A stretch of 64,000 nt of DNA from Planctomycetota bacterium (GTDB lineage: Bacteria > Planctomycetota > Phycisphaerae > Phycisphaerales > UBA1924), in NCBI GenBank assembly GCA_023432465.1, contig JAEYUO010000032.1, forward strand, positions 33,536-97,535. The letters run 5' to 3'. Under the pieces are notes generated by a model. That model ran no database searches and was not told where the DNA came from. It saw only the letters and a program-made list of their open reading frames with translations. Both the position numbers and the translations under genes were made by a program. Of the stretch, positions 34,498 through 43,753 are shown piece by piece (positions within the stretch are counted from its first letter, which is position 1; each line of letters begins with the position of its first letter).

Positions 34498-34528
34498 CCC
34501 TTTTCTCCCGGCGTCGGTACACCCGATC

Positions 34529-35077
34529 ATGAAGCTCTTCCAGCTGTTTCGGACCTTCCCCCTCGTCGCGTGTTTCGGCCTGACCGCGTGTACGGGTCTG
34601 GAGCCCGCCGTCATCGGTGCGAGCGCGACCGCTGCGCAGTCCGGCGCCACCTTCTTCTCTCGCGGCAAGTTCCGCAGCTTCGAGCTCGTCCGTTTCGACG
34701 ATGCCGTCATCGCCACACGCGTCGCGGCGGAGAAGCTCTCGCTCGCGAAGCTTGAAGACGAAGTGCAGCTTCAACGCAGCGCTGCAGCCGTGCCCGCGGA
34801 GCCCATCGAAGACGACGCGGCCGCGCCAAACATCCCGGGCGTCCGGGCCCGCATGGTTGTCCAGGACGATCGCGGACAGTCGCTCGTCATCGTTATCGAA
34901 CGCCGGTCCGCGACCGTTACCATGATCCAGATCGATGCGGGCACGTTCGGCGAGGCCGGTCTGGCAAGCCTCTTCCTCAGCCAGACGTTCGACAACCTCT
35001 CCGAGATGGGGGCCTATGTGGATGACTGGAACCGGGCGGACCCCCGTGGCGGGGGTGCGGGCGTGCCCGGCTCCTGA
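34529..35077 (+). CDS. Lipoprotein, DUF3568-like
   Basis: A 182-residue putative lipoprotein: a short hydrophobic signal ends in a lipobox FGLTAC with the lipidated Cys at 21, followed by a small domain that looks like DUF3568 (ATFFSRGKFRSFELVRFDDA, then a second region on sensitivity of a beta sheet at about 110-165). DUF3568 proteins are uncharacterised. It follows topoisomerase VI-A by 31 bp, possibly by chance. Confidence 0.75.
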   Translation: MKLFQLFRTFPLVACFGLTACTGLEPAVIGASATAAQSGATFFSRGKFRSFELVRFDDAVIATRVAAEKLSLAKLEDEVQLQRSAAAVPAEPIEDDAAAPNIPGVRARMVVQDDRGQSLVIVIERRSATVTMIQIDAGTFGEAGLASLFLSQTFDNLSEMGAYVDDWNRADPRGGGAGVPGS

Positions 35078-35215
35078 TCTTGCCAACGGGGGCCTGCAAG
35101 AACCCCCGAATCTTCCCGTTCAGCTTTTGAAGATCGTCTTTGACCCGGGCACTTCGCGCCCCTTGAATTGCCCGACCCGCAGCGGACGCGGCCAAAGCCC
35201 GATCAGGAGCTCGAA

Positions 35216-35503
35216 ATGTTCGGCCTCAACACATGGGAACTCGTCATCATCCTCGCCATCGGGCTGCTCCTCTTCGGGCGACGCCTGCCGGATGTCGGCC
35301 GCAGCCTCGGAAAGGGCATTGTCGAGTTCAAGAAGGGCCTGAAGGGCATCGAGGAAGAGGTGGATACCGCCGACCAGCGGGCCAAGGCCAATCGAGCCAA
35401 GGCCAATCTGGACGCAGGCGAGGATGCCCCGCCGGTCCGCCTCGAGCCACCTCATGTGCAGGGTCAGGATGTCCGGGTCAGCCGGGCCGACACCGTGAAC
35501 TGA
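35216..35503 (+). CDS. tatA: Sec-independent translocase protein TatA
   Basis: A 95-residue protein with the TatA layout: a short N-terminus (MFGLNTWELVIILAIGLLLF), the FGRRLPDVGRSLGKGI hinge and amphipathic helix (Phe-Gly then the conserved GRSLG), and an acidic/polar tail. The start at ATG 35216 has AGGAG 6 nt upstream. TatA pores export folded proteins. tatC is not in the window. Confidence 0.93.
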   Translation: MFGLNTWELVIILAIGLLLFGRRLPDVGRSLGKGIVEFKKGLKGIEEEVDTADQRAKANRAKANLDAGEDAPPVRLEPPHVQGQDVRVSRADTVN

Positions 35504-35561
35504 AACGGCCTGCCCGCGGCGTTTGGCCGCGGCCCGCGGGGGGCATAAACTCCGCCACCTT

Positions 35562-35636
35562 GCCGAGGTAGCTCAGCTGGTTTAGAGCGCTGGATTCATA
35601 ACCCGGAGGTCGTGGGTTCGAGTCCCACCCTCGGCA
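35562..35636 (+). tRNA. tRNA-Met (CAT)
   Basis: 75 nt. The acceptor GCCGAGG pairs with CCTCGGC, the anticodon loop is TTCATAA and the T-arm GTGGG/CCCAC. With G1-C72 paired it is not an initiator. The top of the anticodon stem has an A-C opposition (A31, C39). An isoleucine tRNA with modified CAT cannot be ruled out. Confidence 0.9.
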
Positions 35637-35705
35637 CTTGCCTTGGTCGGTCGGCTTTGGAGGGGCGCGGTCGGCCGTCGGCGATCCCCCAACCGGCCAC
35701 GATTC

Positions 35706-35777
35706 GCCGCCATAGCTCAGCGGTAGAGCGACGGTTTTGTAAACCGTAGGTCGTGGGTTCGATTCCCACCGGCGGCT
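35706..35777 (+). tRNA. tRNA-Thr (TGT)
   Basis: 72 nt. The acceptor GCCGCC pairs with GGCGGC (position 7 is A opposite C), the anticodon is TGT in the loop TTTGTAA, and the T-arm is GTGGG/CCCAC. CCA is not encoded. Confidence 0.93.
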
Positions 35778-35892
35778 TTCCGGACGATCGGAGCCATGTG
35801 GTTTCAGGACGATGCCGTCTCGTCTGCGGGGGGCTTCCGCGGCGGCGGCTGTGGAAACCGACTCGGCCGACCGATACAGTCCGCACCCCACT

Positions 35893-35975
35893 GGGCGTGT
35901 ACCGAAGTGGCCAAACGGGTCAGACTGTAAATCTGATGGCTTATGCCTTCGTTGGTTCGAATCCAACCGCGCCCA
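35893..35975 (+). tRNA. tRNA-Tyr (GTA)
   Basis: 83-nt class II tRNA. The acceptor GGGCGTG pairs with CGCGCCC, the anticodon GTA is in CTGTAAA, and there is a long variable arm. Met, Thr and Tyr tRNAs form one plus-strand cluster over about 410 bp. Confidence 0.95.
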
Positions 35976-36043
35976 CTTGCTACGTTTCGTGCGAATGTCG
36001 AGTCCTTCTGCCCGCTGATTGTCTGTTCCGATTGACCACACAA

Positions 36044-36181
36044 TCAGCGCGACCGCGCCGATTGCACGCGAGTCCGTTTGTTGGCCTTCTCCATCAGTCC
36101 GCGGGTCACGAGCATTTTGCGGCGGGCGATACTCTCGTCACAAACGGCCTTCAGGGCGGACACACGTCCGATAACGACCAT
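36044..36181 (-). CDS. Possible 45-residue basic protein
   Basis: A short frame starting at ATG 36181 (MVVIGRVSALKAVCDESIAR, then a very basic end) lies in the otherwise empty 315 bp between tRNA-Tyr and the glycogen synthase gene. Its third codon positions are mostly G or C, as in real genes here, but no ribosome site is visible and I recognise no family. The frame is open further to 36310. A small basic ribosome-associated protein is conceivable; so is chance. Confidence 0.25.
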   Translation of the reverse strand: MVVIGRVSALKAVCDESIARRKMLVTRGLMEKANKRTRVQSARSR

Positions 36182-36290
36182 TCGCGTCTTTGTCTGACGG
36201 CGGTGACTTCCAACTTCAACCCAAGACGTCTCCGCGGAAAGGCCGGCGATCCTGCCCGCGGCCGCCCGGGGTGGTACATTCCTCTCACCC

Positions 36291-38288
36291 ATGGGCCAGT
36301 TCCGCATCAACTCGATGGGCCTTGGCGGTCTTCAGGCCGCGGCCTCCAAACCCCCGGAAGTCGATGCCGAGCGTGCGCCAACCCGCGCTGCGCTGCTCGA
36401 GGTCTCGTGGGAGGTCTGTAACCAGCTCGGCGGGATCTACCAGGTCATCCGCTCCAAAGCGCCGACCATGGTCAAGCGCTGGCGCGAGCGATACCTCCTC
36501 GTCGGGCCATACGCACCCGCGCGTGCTGCTCTGGAGTTTGAGGAGCGCAAGGCGACCGGCTGGGTCGGCCGGACAGTCGAGGCCCTCGCCGCCGAGGGGC
36601 TGACGGTGCGGCACGGCCGCTGGCTTGTTCCCGGTCGGCCACGGGTCCTGCTCATCGAACACGAATCGCTGCGACCTCAGCTCGATGAGATCAAGTTCCG
36701 CCTATGGGAGCAGCACGGGATCGAGTCTCCGGCCGGCGAATGGCTGATCGATGGATCCGTCATGTTCGGCGAGGCTGTTCGGCGGCTCATGGTCGCCGCG
36801 GCGCGAGCATGGATGGGCCCGGGGGCGACCGAGCTGGATGAACACGGGAACGAGGGCGAGGCTCCGGAATCCGGCGAGGAATCAAACGGACAACGGGGGG
36901 CGGGCGCCAAGCAGCCCTCTCGCCGGATGATCGCACACTACCACGAGTGGCTCGGCGGCGTCGCGCTCCCTCTGCTCAACCGCCAGCACCCGAATCTCCC
37001 CGTGGCCAGTGTCTTCACCACGCACGCCACGCAGCTCGGTCGGACCATCGCCTGGGGCGACGAGTGGTTCTACGACCACTTGCCCTTCCTCGATCACACC
37101 CACGAGGCCGCGAAGTTCAACATCCGCTGCCAACACGGCATCGAGCGGGCCTGCGCCCACGCGTGCGATGTCTTCACGACGGTCTCGCCGATCACCGGCG
37201 AGGAGTGTGCGCACCTGCTGGGCCGACAGCCCGACATGGTGCTCGCCAACGGCCTGAACATCGAGCACTACAACGTCGGACACGACTTCCAGACCTTCCA
37301 CGCGCAGTTCAAGGACAAGATCAACCGCTTCGTGATGGGGCACTTCTTCCCGTCCTACGCGTTTGATCTCGACAAGACGCTGTACTTCTTCACCTCCGGC
37401 CGCTTCGAGCCGCGCAACAAGGGCTTTGACCTCTGTCTCGAAGCCCTCGCCCGCCTCAATGCCGAGCTCAAAAGCCTCCGCGCCCAAGGCATCGAGCGCA
37501 ACGTCGTCTTCTTCATCGTGACCCAGCGGCCGACCAAGTCCCTCCACCCCCGTGCGCTCAGCCAGCGCGGCGTGCTCAACGAGCTTCACGCGGTCTGCCA
37601 GAACATCACCGATGAACTTGGGGACCAGCTCTTCCGCACCGCCGCCGCGCACCGCAAGGTCGTGCTCGAGGACATGGTCGCCGAGTATTGGAACCTCCGC
37701 TTCCGGCGCACCCAGCACGCTTTCAAGACGGATCAGCTCCCCCTCGTCGTCACGCACCTGCTCGAGGACGATGCCAAGGACGAAGTGCTCAACCAGATCC
37801 GCTCCCTATGGCTGTTCAACCAGGCCGATGACCCCGTCAAGATCGTCTACCACCCGGAGTTCATCACACCGACCAACCCGCTGTGGGGCCTCGAGTACGA
37901 GCAGTTTGTCCGCGGCTGCCACATGGGCATCTTCCCCAGCGCGTACGAGCCGTGGGGCTACACACCCCTCGAATGCCTCGCGATGGGCGTGCCCGCCGTC
38001 ACCAGCGATCTCTCCGGCTTTGGCCGCTACGTCCAGGAAACCATCCCCGACCTCTGCGGGCGCGAGGGTGGCGGGCTGTACGTCCTGAACCGCCGCGGCC
38101 GCACGTATCACGAAGCCGCCAACGACCTTTGCCGACACATGCTCGCCGTCTGCAAGCTCGACCGCCGCGACCGCATCCAACTCCGCAACCACGTCGAGGC
38201 CCGGAGCTGGGAGTTCGACTGGACCAAGCTCGGCCAGGCCTACGACTGGGCCCACGACCTGGCGATGGTGCGCTCCGCGGCGGGGTGA
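36291..38288 (+). CDS. Eukaryote-type glycogen synthase (GT3)
   Basis: A 665-residue glycosyltransferase that resembles animal/yeast glycogen synthase rather than bacterial GlgA: LLEVSWEVCNQLGGIYQVI, YLLVGPY, VFTTHATQLGRTIAWGD, HDVFTTVSPIT-like and LANGLNIEHYNVGHDFQ segments, and the E-x7-E catalytic motif in SAYEPWGYTPLECLAMGVP, followed by VTSDLSGFGRYVQ. It should add glucose from a nucleotide sugar to a growing alpha-1,4 glucan. A low-complexity acidic insert lies at about 180-215. Glucose-6-phosphate control as in eukaryotes is not inferable. Weak ribosome site before ATG 36291; ATG 36315 is an alternative. Confidence 0.92.
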   Translation: MGQFRINSMGLGGLQAAASKPPEVDAERAPTRAALLEVSWEVCNQLGGIYQVIRSKAPTMVKRWRERYLLVGPYAPARAALEFEERKATGWVGRTVEALAAEGLTVRHGRWLVPGRPRVLLIEHESLRPQLDEIKFRLWEQHGIESPAGEWLIDGSVMFGEAVRRLMVAAARAWMGPGATELDEHGNEGEAPESGEESNGQRGAGAKQPSRRMIAHYHEWLGGVALPLLNRQHPNLPVASVFTTHATQLGRTIAWGDEWFYDHLPFLDHTHEAAKFNIRCQHGIERACAHACDVFTTVSPITGEECAHLLGRQPDMVLANGLNIEHYNVGHDFQTFHAQFKDKINRFVMGHFFPSYAFDLDKTLYFFTSGRFEPRNKGFDLCLEALARLNAELKSLRAQGIERNVVFFIVTQRPTKSLHPRALSQRGVLNELHAVCQNITDELGDQLFRTAAAHRKVVLEDMVAEYWNLRFRRTQHAFKTDQLPLVVTHLLEDDAKDEVLNQIRSLWLFNQADDPVKIVYHPEFITPTNPLWGLEYEQFVRGCHMGIFPSAYEPWGYTPLECLAMGVPAVTSDLSGFGRYVQETIPDLCGREGGGLYVLNRRGRTYHEAANDLCRHMLAVCKLDRRDRIQLRNHVEARSWEFDWTKLGQAYDWAHDLAMVRSAAG

Positions 38289-38364
38289 GTCGACAGGCGT
38301 GAGTCGCGAGTTGCGCGTCGAACTTCTTCCGCGATCAACTTCCTCATGTTTCTCGGAAATGAAC

Positions 38365-38396
38365 AAGGGGAGCCGAACTCGCGTTCGACTCCCCTT
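38365..38396. terminator. Bidirectional hairpin terminator
   Basis: A 14-bp stem with one mismatch (AAGGGGAGCCGAAC against GTTCGACTCCCCTT, loop TCGC) sits between the convergent glycogen synthase and pseudoprotease genes. Confidence 0.65.
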
Positions 38397-38416
38397 CAAT
38401 CAACTTGGGTAGATGA

Positions 38417-39286
38417 TCAGGGCTTGGGCTCTTCTGCCGGCGTCTCCGCCGCCGGCTTCGCCGCGGGCTCTTCCGCCGGCGCCTTCGCCGCGATCTCCTT
38501 CGCACGCTCGGTCGCGCTGCGGATCTCGCTTGTCGGCAGGATCAGCGGGCCGGTCCGCCCGTAGATCTCGCGGAAACTGTTCACATCCATGTCGTCATCG
38601 CCCGGCAGGATGATCGCACCCATGCCGACGAGCTTTCCATCTCCACCGAACACCGGGCCGCCCGGCTCAACCTGGAACCCGCTCGGCACCACCATCACCC
38701 GGGGCTTGTTCGTCAGCCCGCCCACGCGACCCTCGGAAATGAACACGATGCGGTCGAAGAACTTGTCCATCCGCCGCGGCGTGTAGATCGGGTCGCCCAG
38801 TTCCGGCGAGGCGCCGCTGGCCAACTCCACGGACGTGTACGTCCGGTCCTTTGCCTTCTCATCATCGATCTGGAACCACGCCAGATCAAGCTCCGAGTCC
38901 CGAGCGATCAGCTTCGCGGAAATGCCGTCCGCGCCCGCATCATCATCCTCAAAGAGAACACGGATGTTCGTCGGCGTGATCGTGAACTGCTTCATCATCC
39001 CGCCGATCATCGTGTTCGAGACCAGGATCAATCCCTTCGGATCGATCATCAGCCCCGTCACCTCCGCATCCTGGGCCTCATCCCCCATTCCCTCGAGCTT
39101 CAGCACCATCTTGATGGTGACCATCGCAGGTCCGACCCGATCGACGATCGACTTGTACAGATCCCCCTCGGCATCGCGCATGGCAACTGGCGCAGGCATT
39201 GCCATCGGCGTTGCGGCAGCGCCCGCGGCCAGAACAGTCGTCCCAACGGCCAGTCCGGCCACGGCGGTCATCAAGCGATTCATCAC
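38417..39286 (-). CDS. Exported trypsin-fold protein lacking catalytic residues
   Basis: A 289-residue protein with signal peptide (about 1-27), a chymotrypsin-like fold resembling the protease domain of HtrA (GLILVSNTMIG where HtrA has GYVLTNAHV, then SELDLAWFQID, then VEPGGPVFGGDGKLVG where HtrA has NPGNSGGPL), and an Ala/Pro/Glu-rich tail. At the catalytic His there is Thr92 and at the nucleophile Ser there is Pro208, while the Asp (D134) remains, so it should be inactive. It follows the active HtrA-type gene by 89 bp on the same strand. It may bind substrate or the active partner. Confidence 0.85.
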   Translation of the reverse strand: MMNRLMTAVAGLAVGTTVLAAGAAATPMAMPAPVAMRDAEGDLYKSIVDRVGPAMVTIKMVLKLEGMGDEAQDAEVTGLMIDPKGLILVSNTMIGGMMKQFTITPTNIRVLFEDDDAGADGISAKLIARDSELDLAWFQIDDEKAKDRTYTSVELASGASPELGDPIYTPRRMDKFFDRIVFISEGRVGGLTNKPRVMVVPSGFQVEPGGPVFGGDGKLVGMGAIILPGDDDMDVNSFREIYGRTGPLILPTSEIRSATERAKEIAAKAPAEEPAAKPAAETPAEEPKP

Positions 39287-39375
39287 GGGTCCTTTGGCGG
39301 CAAATGATTAGTCAGACAGGCGGGCAGTCCGGGCCTGTCGCACGGGTCCACAGGATAGCGCGGCACACGCCGGGC

Positions 39376-41490
39376 CTATTCATTCGGGTCAACCTCCGTC
39401 GTCGGCTTCCAATCCGGCTCGGCAAACCGGAAGTACGTGCGGCTGCCGCGGAACACGACAAACACCACCCGCCCCGGCTGTTCGCGGCCGATCTGCTCCA
39501 TCGCTTTCTTGAACGAGGCGATGTCCTTCACATCATGCTCGCCGATCTTCTGAATCAGGTCCCCTCCGCGAACCCCCGCCAGGCCCGCCCACCCCGCCGG
39601 CTCCGCCGATTCAACCAGAACGCCCGCCACCGTTTCGTCCCATCGATTGTCCTCCCGGTCAAAGAAGGTGATCTCGCGGACCGCCAGCTCAAAGTCGGCG
39701 TTCCGCCCACGCGCCGCCTCCTGCGGCTCGATCCGAGTCCGCTCCAGCCTCACCGCGACGTCCATGACCTGTCCATCCCGCAGCACGCCCAGCGTCGCCG
39801 TCGAGTCAATCGTCAACCGTCGCACCGCGCGAGTGAACGCGCCGGCATCCTGCATCCCCCGGGGTTCAAGCTTCTCGTTGTTCAGCGTCAGCACGATGTC
39901 CCCGACCCGGAGCCCCGCCCGTGCCGCCTGCGTGCCCGAATACACCCGCATGATGCGGAAGCCCCGCTGATCAGGATGGCCCAGCTTCTCCGCCATGTTC
40001 CGCAGCACCGGCTGTGTGGCCACGCCGACCCACGCCTTGGGCAGTTCCGCGGGCGGGTCCGGCCGTTCTTCCTGCCGCGGTTTGATCAACGTCACGAAGT
40101 TCTTGTTCCCGCGCTCAAACTCGATCAGCACATACTCGGGCTTCTCCTTCAGCCCGTCGATCTCCTCGTACCGCTTCACGATGTCCCCGATTCGCTCGAT
40201 CGGCGTGTTGTCGATGGACACGATCACGTCGCCCCACCCAAGCGAGGGCTCGGCATTGGCCGCGGGCCCGCCCGATCGCACCGAGCTGACCATCGCGCCG
40301 CGAGTCCCGGAGAACCGCATCTGCTTGGCCATGCGATCGGTGATCTGCTGCACCGTGATCCCCCATGTGCGGAGCGCTTCCTCCTCGCCCCGGTCACGCC
40401 GGAGCGGCTCGGTGATCACGGTGACGATCCGGCCCGTGGTCTCCCCGCGGTCATACACGATCTCCAGCGGCGCGCCGATCGGTTGATCAGCGATCCGCTT
40501 GAGCAGCGGCGGGATCTCTTCGGCAAAGCGAACCGTTAGGCTCTCCCCGCCGATCCTGCGAAGAACATCCCCCGCGCGAAGGCCCGCCGCGTGCGCGGGC
40601 CCGTCCGCATCCACCGAATCCACCAGCACGCCCTCCGACAGCCCCGTGTTCTGCAGGTGCCGGAACGATGCCCCGATCGAAGACCGCGGCACATCGCCTC
40701 GGGAGATCAGCGAGGCCGCGACCTGAGTGGCCATGTTCGAGGGTGTGGCAAACGCCATCCCCGACCCGCCGCGCGTGTTGATCCCGATGACCTCCCCCCG
40801 AAGGTTGACCAGCGGCCCGCCGGAGTTCCCCGGGTTGATGAGCGCATCGTGCTGGATCCAGTTGGTGAACAGCCCCGTCCGCTGCTCCCAGTTCAGGAGC
40901 ATCTCATCCACCTGTCCGGTCCCCGCCGAGGTGAACACCCGCTCCGTGTTTGACACGATCCCCAGCGTTACCGTTCGTGACAGCGAGAACGGCGAACCCA
41001 TCGCCAGAACATAGTCGCCCACCATCAGCGTGTCGGAGTTCCCCAGCGTGCCCGTGCTCAGCACGGTCCCGGGCGCAAGCCGCGACAAGTCGAGCTTGAT
41101 CACGGCCAGGTCTGTCCAAGGGTCCTCGCCCACCATCGTCGCCGGGATGCGCTGCTTGTCGGAGAGCGTGCACCAGAACCGCTTGCCCTTGTCGGTCACG
41201 TGGGCATTGGTCAGCACATACCCCTCGGCGGAGAGAATCGTCCCCGAGCCCGTTCCGCGGTTCTTCTGTTCCTTGCCCCCGCCATACTCCAGCGTGACCA
41301 CCTCGACGTTCACGAGCGCGGGGAACACCCGGTCCCGCGCATCGGCGATCGCATCGCGCACATCTTGCGAGACATCAACCATCGAATGCCCGTCGGACGC
41401 TCCGCCCCTGGCGCCCGCCTGGCAACCACCAAGCACGCCACACACCATCATGGCCAGCAGTCCGACGTGTCCGATTTTGAAAGTTCGCAT
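39376..41490 (-). CDS. HtrA/Deg-type serine protease lipoprotein with several PDZ domains
   Basis: A 704-residue protein with a lipobox (LGGC, Cys23), a trypsin-like domain with a full triad (H97 in TNAHV, D127 in TDLAV, S223 in GNSGGP), and then about four PDZ-like modules (about 275-350, 370-465, 480-570, 590-690, each with a GLRAGD or equivalent loop). HtrA proteins degrade or chaperone misfolded envelope proteins; the usual number of PDZ domains is one or two, so this has an extended C-terminus. First gene of a probable two-gene unit with the pseudoprotease. Confidence 0.92.
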   Translation of the reverse strand: MRTFKIGHVGLLAMMVCGVLGGCQAGARGGASDGHSMVDVSQDVRDAIADARDRVFPALVNVEVVTLEYGGGKEQKNRGTGSGTILSAEGYVLTNAHVTDKGKRFWCTLSDKQRIPATMVGEDPWTDLAVIKLDLSRLAPGTVLSTGTLGNSDTLMVGDYVLAMGSPFSLSRTVTLGIVSNTERVFTSAGTGQVDEMLLNWEQRTGLFTNWIQHDALINPGNSGGPLVNLRGEVIGINTRGGSGMAFATPSNMATQVAASLISRGDVPRSSIGASFRHLQNTGLSEGVLVDSVDADGPAHAAGLRAGDVLRRIGGESLTVRFAEEIPPLLKRIADQPIGAPLEIVYDRGETTGRIVTVITEPLRRDRGEEEALRTWGITVQQITDRMAKQMRFSGTRGAMVSSVRSGGPAANAEPSLGWGDVIVSIDNTPIERIGDIVKRYEEIDGLKEKPEYVLIEFERGNKNFVTLIKPRQEERPDPPAELPKAWVGVATQPVLRNMAEKLGHPDQRGFRIMRVYSGTQAARAGLRVGDIVLTLNNEKLEPRGMQDAGAFTRAVRRLTIDSTATLGVLRDGQVMDVAVRLERTRIEPQEAARGRNADFELAVREITFFDREDNRWDETVAGVLVESAEPAGWAGLAGVRGGDLIQKIGEHDVKDIASFKKAMEQIGREQPGRVVFVVFRGSRTYFRFAEPDWKPTTEVDPNE

Positions 41491-41733
41491 GAGGGTTCCG
41501 TTGGAGATATGCCGACTCAGGACACTTGATCGCCGGTCGGGTGCTCCGACCGCCCGGAAACTCGATCGACAACCCGATTCAGGTGCTCCGGCGCACCATC
41601 GACTGTCTCAACTCCGGGCTAACTTGTCAAACCGGGTAATCTTGCGCACGGTTCACCGCCTCGGGCCCGGCACCCGCCGCAACTTGGCCCTCCCCGGGCC
41701 GTAAACCCAGCAGCCTAGGATCATTCCGTTCTC

Positions 41734-42198
41734 ATGCACATCGGGCGGTCCATCTTCGTCGTCGTCGCCATCTGCATCGCCTCGCTGGCGCAGCAGTGGT
41801 GCTGCTGCGCGCTCGGGCCGACAATGGACTTTTGCCTGTCTCGGTCGGACGGGGTCCACTTCTCCGAGTGCTGCCCGCACTCCGCGCCAAGCTCGCGCGA
41901 TCATCGCCACGACGACGATTCGCACCACGGACCGGGCCCCGGCCACCACGATTGCGACTGCCACGAGGCGCGGCTGTTCGTCCCGGTTAAGGCCGAGACT
42001 CGCCTTGAGTCCGACGAACGCGTCACATTCGGCAGCCTGCCCCTCCACCTTCCCTCCTTCATGTCGAAGGCCAGTGCCGACCTCGCATCGGCTCCCGACA
42101 AACTCTCGACAACGCGCGGGATCTGGGGGAGCAGCCCCGGTGGCCGCGCCGGACCGCCGCTGACGCCCTTGGGCCAGCGCGTCCTCCTCACAGTCTGA
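41734..42198 (+). CDS. Exported Cys/His-rich protein at the head of a metal-efflux operon
   Basis: A 154-residue protein with a hydrophobic N-terminus (about 5-20), then a cluster of Cys (WCCCA, FSECCPH, DCDCHE) and His (HRHDDDSHHGPGPGHHD) that could bind Cu, Zn or other soft metals. No family recognised. It precedes the efflux genes in the same direction, by 166 bp, and so is likely a metal-binding or sensing accessory. The ATG at 41734 lacks a clear ribosome site. Confidence 0.75.
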   Translation: MHIGRSIFVVVAICIASLAQQWCCCALGPTMDFCLSRSDGVHFSECCPHSAPSSRDHRHDDDSHHGPGPGHHDCDCHEARLFVPVKAETRLESDERVTFGSLPLHLPSFMSKASADLASAPDKLSTTRGIWGSSPGGRAGPPLTPLGQRVLLTV

Positions 42199-42364
42199 TT
42201 TCCGGCCAGGTGTTGCTCCGCCTTTCTGGCGAGCACCCCCGGTTCTGTCGCCTGCGCGGCCAGCGCGGGTCGATCTCATTCATCTCTTCATCTCGGTTGA
42301 CGCCTTCGAGGCGTTCAGAAGCCGCCCCTGGGCGGCCGCTTCCCCCCAATGCCGGAGCTCTCAC

Positions 42365-43726
42365 ATGGCCGTCAACAAGCCCCTCATCGCGTTCCTTGGA
42401 CTCGGTGCCGTCGTCGCGGCCCTCTATCCGGTCTTTGCCCACGATGACCATCCCGCTCCAACCGGGGGAGGGAGCTTCGACCTGAACGCCCCGCGTCAGG
42501 TTTCCCCGCAAACGGCCAAGGTCATCGATCTTCAGGTCGCAGAGGTGGACTTCGGCACCCTTGAAGAGGTGGTGCGTCTTGGTGGGATAGTCCGCGCTGC
42601 GCCCGACCATGTGCAGGTCGTTGCGAGTGCAGTAGGGGGGACCATTACGTCCGTGGCAGTGCAGCTTGCCGACGCGGTCAAGGCCGGGCAACCCCTGGCA
42701 GAGATCGCCTCCCCGGAACTGGCCAGGCTTGTCGCCGAGATCGAGAAGTCCCGCGCGGAACATGAACGTCTTGGAGCGGAGCTGGTCGAATCCCGTGCCA
42801 GCCTCGAGCAGACCCGGTCCCAGCTCGCGGTTGTCGAGGAACAGGCCCGCCTCGCCGAAGCGGAGCTCGCAAGGCTGGAGTCCGGCGCGGATGCCGTCAA
42901 CGCCAACGTCATCTCGCAGAAGCGGGTTCAGGCCGTGCAGGCCCGGGGCCAGGTCACGAATCTCGGTATGGTCATCAACCAGATCCAGAAGGAACTGGAG
43001 TCTCGCGCCCGGCAGATCGACGCATCCTCCAAATCCATCGCCGCTTCCGAGCGGGTACTGGAACTTGCTCGAGCCGCCGGGACGGGTGGCCCGGATTCCG
43101 AGTTGGGGCGCGTGCGTCTGTCCTCGCCGATCGATGGTGTCGTGACGTTCCGCGAGGCCTGGCCAGGCCAGGGCGTACAGCCCGGACAGCCGATCCTCCA
43201 CATCGTTGACTACTCCACCGTCCAGATCGATGGCGAACTCCCCGAGTCGCTGGTGGACCGCTTCTCCGCCGCAGCCGGGCAGACGGTGCGCATTCGCGCA
43301 CATGCCGGCGGAAAGACCGCCGAGGTCATCGGCACCGGAACCGTCGTGGCGATCAGCCCATCGGTGAACCAGATCAAACGCACCGCCCATCTGGTCATCG
43401 AGGCCCAGAACCCCGCGGGACGGCTGCGTGAAGGGATGTATGTGGACCTTTCCGTCGTGCTCCGCACGGCCGCCGATGCCGTTGTTGTCCCCGTGAGCGC
43501 AGTGCTTACCGAGGGTCCCATGACCTTTGTCTTCGTTGAAGAGGACGGGGTTTACCACAAGCACGACATCGTTCCCGGGATCCGCGACGACCGCTTCATC
43601 GAGGTGCTCGATGGGCTCGTTCCCGGCGACCGGGTCGTCATCCGCGGAGCGCACGGGCTGACGCAGCTCCGCGGCGTAGGCGCCCCGGAACCTGAGATGG
43701 ATGACCACCACGGCCATAGCCACTGA
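42365..43726 (+). CDS. RND efflux periplasmic adaptor (CusB-like)
   Basis: A 453-residue membrane-fusion protein: a short N-terminal membrane segment, a His-containing stretch, a lipoyl-like half (VGGTITSVAVQLADAVKAGQ), a long helical hairpin about 120-240, the second lipoyl half (LSSPIDGVVTFREAWPGQGV), then beta-barrel and membrane-proximal domains. The tail is His-rich (DDHHGHSH). It should link the inner-membrane pump to the TolC-like pore. GGAG about 7 nt upstream of the ATG. Immediate downstream partner is the pump (27 bp). Confidence 0.9.
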   Translation: MAVNKPLIAFLGLGAVVAALYPVFAHDDHPAPTGGGSFDLNAPRQVSPQTAKVIDLQVAEVDFGTLEEVVRLGGIVRAAPDHVQVVASAVGGTITSVAVQLADAVKAGQPLAEIASPELARLVAEIEKSRAEHERLGAELVESRASLEQTRSQLAVVEEQARLAEAELARLESGADAVNANVISQKRVQAVQARGQVTNLGMVINQIQKELESRARQIDASSKSIAASERVLELARAAGTGGPDSELGRVRLSSPIDGVVTFREAWPGQGVQPGQPILHIVDYSTVQIDGELPESLVDRFSAAAGQTVRIRAHAGGKTAEVIGTGTVVAISPSVNQIKRTAHLVIEAQNPAGRLREGMYVDLSVVLRTAADAVVVPVSAVLTEGPMTFVFVEEDGVYHKHDIVPGIRDDRFIEVLDGLVPGDRVVIRGAHGLTQLRGVGAPEPEMDDHHGHSH

Positions 43727-43753
43727 TCGCTCTCACCCTTCAGGAACACCAAC

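Noticed and set aside
33256..34716. N-terminal extension of the GNAT gene
   Set aside because: It is the complement of topoisomerase VI-A; a strong ribosome site marks ATG 33255.
42188..43723. A 511-codon minus-strand frame
   Set aside because: Complement of the CusB-like adaptor; no domain.
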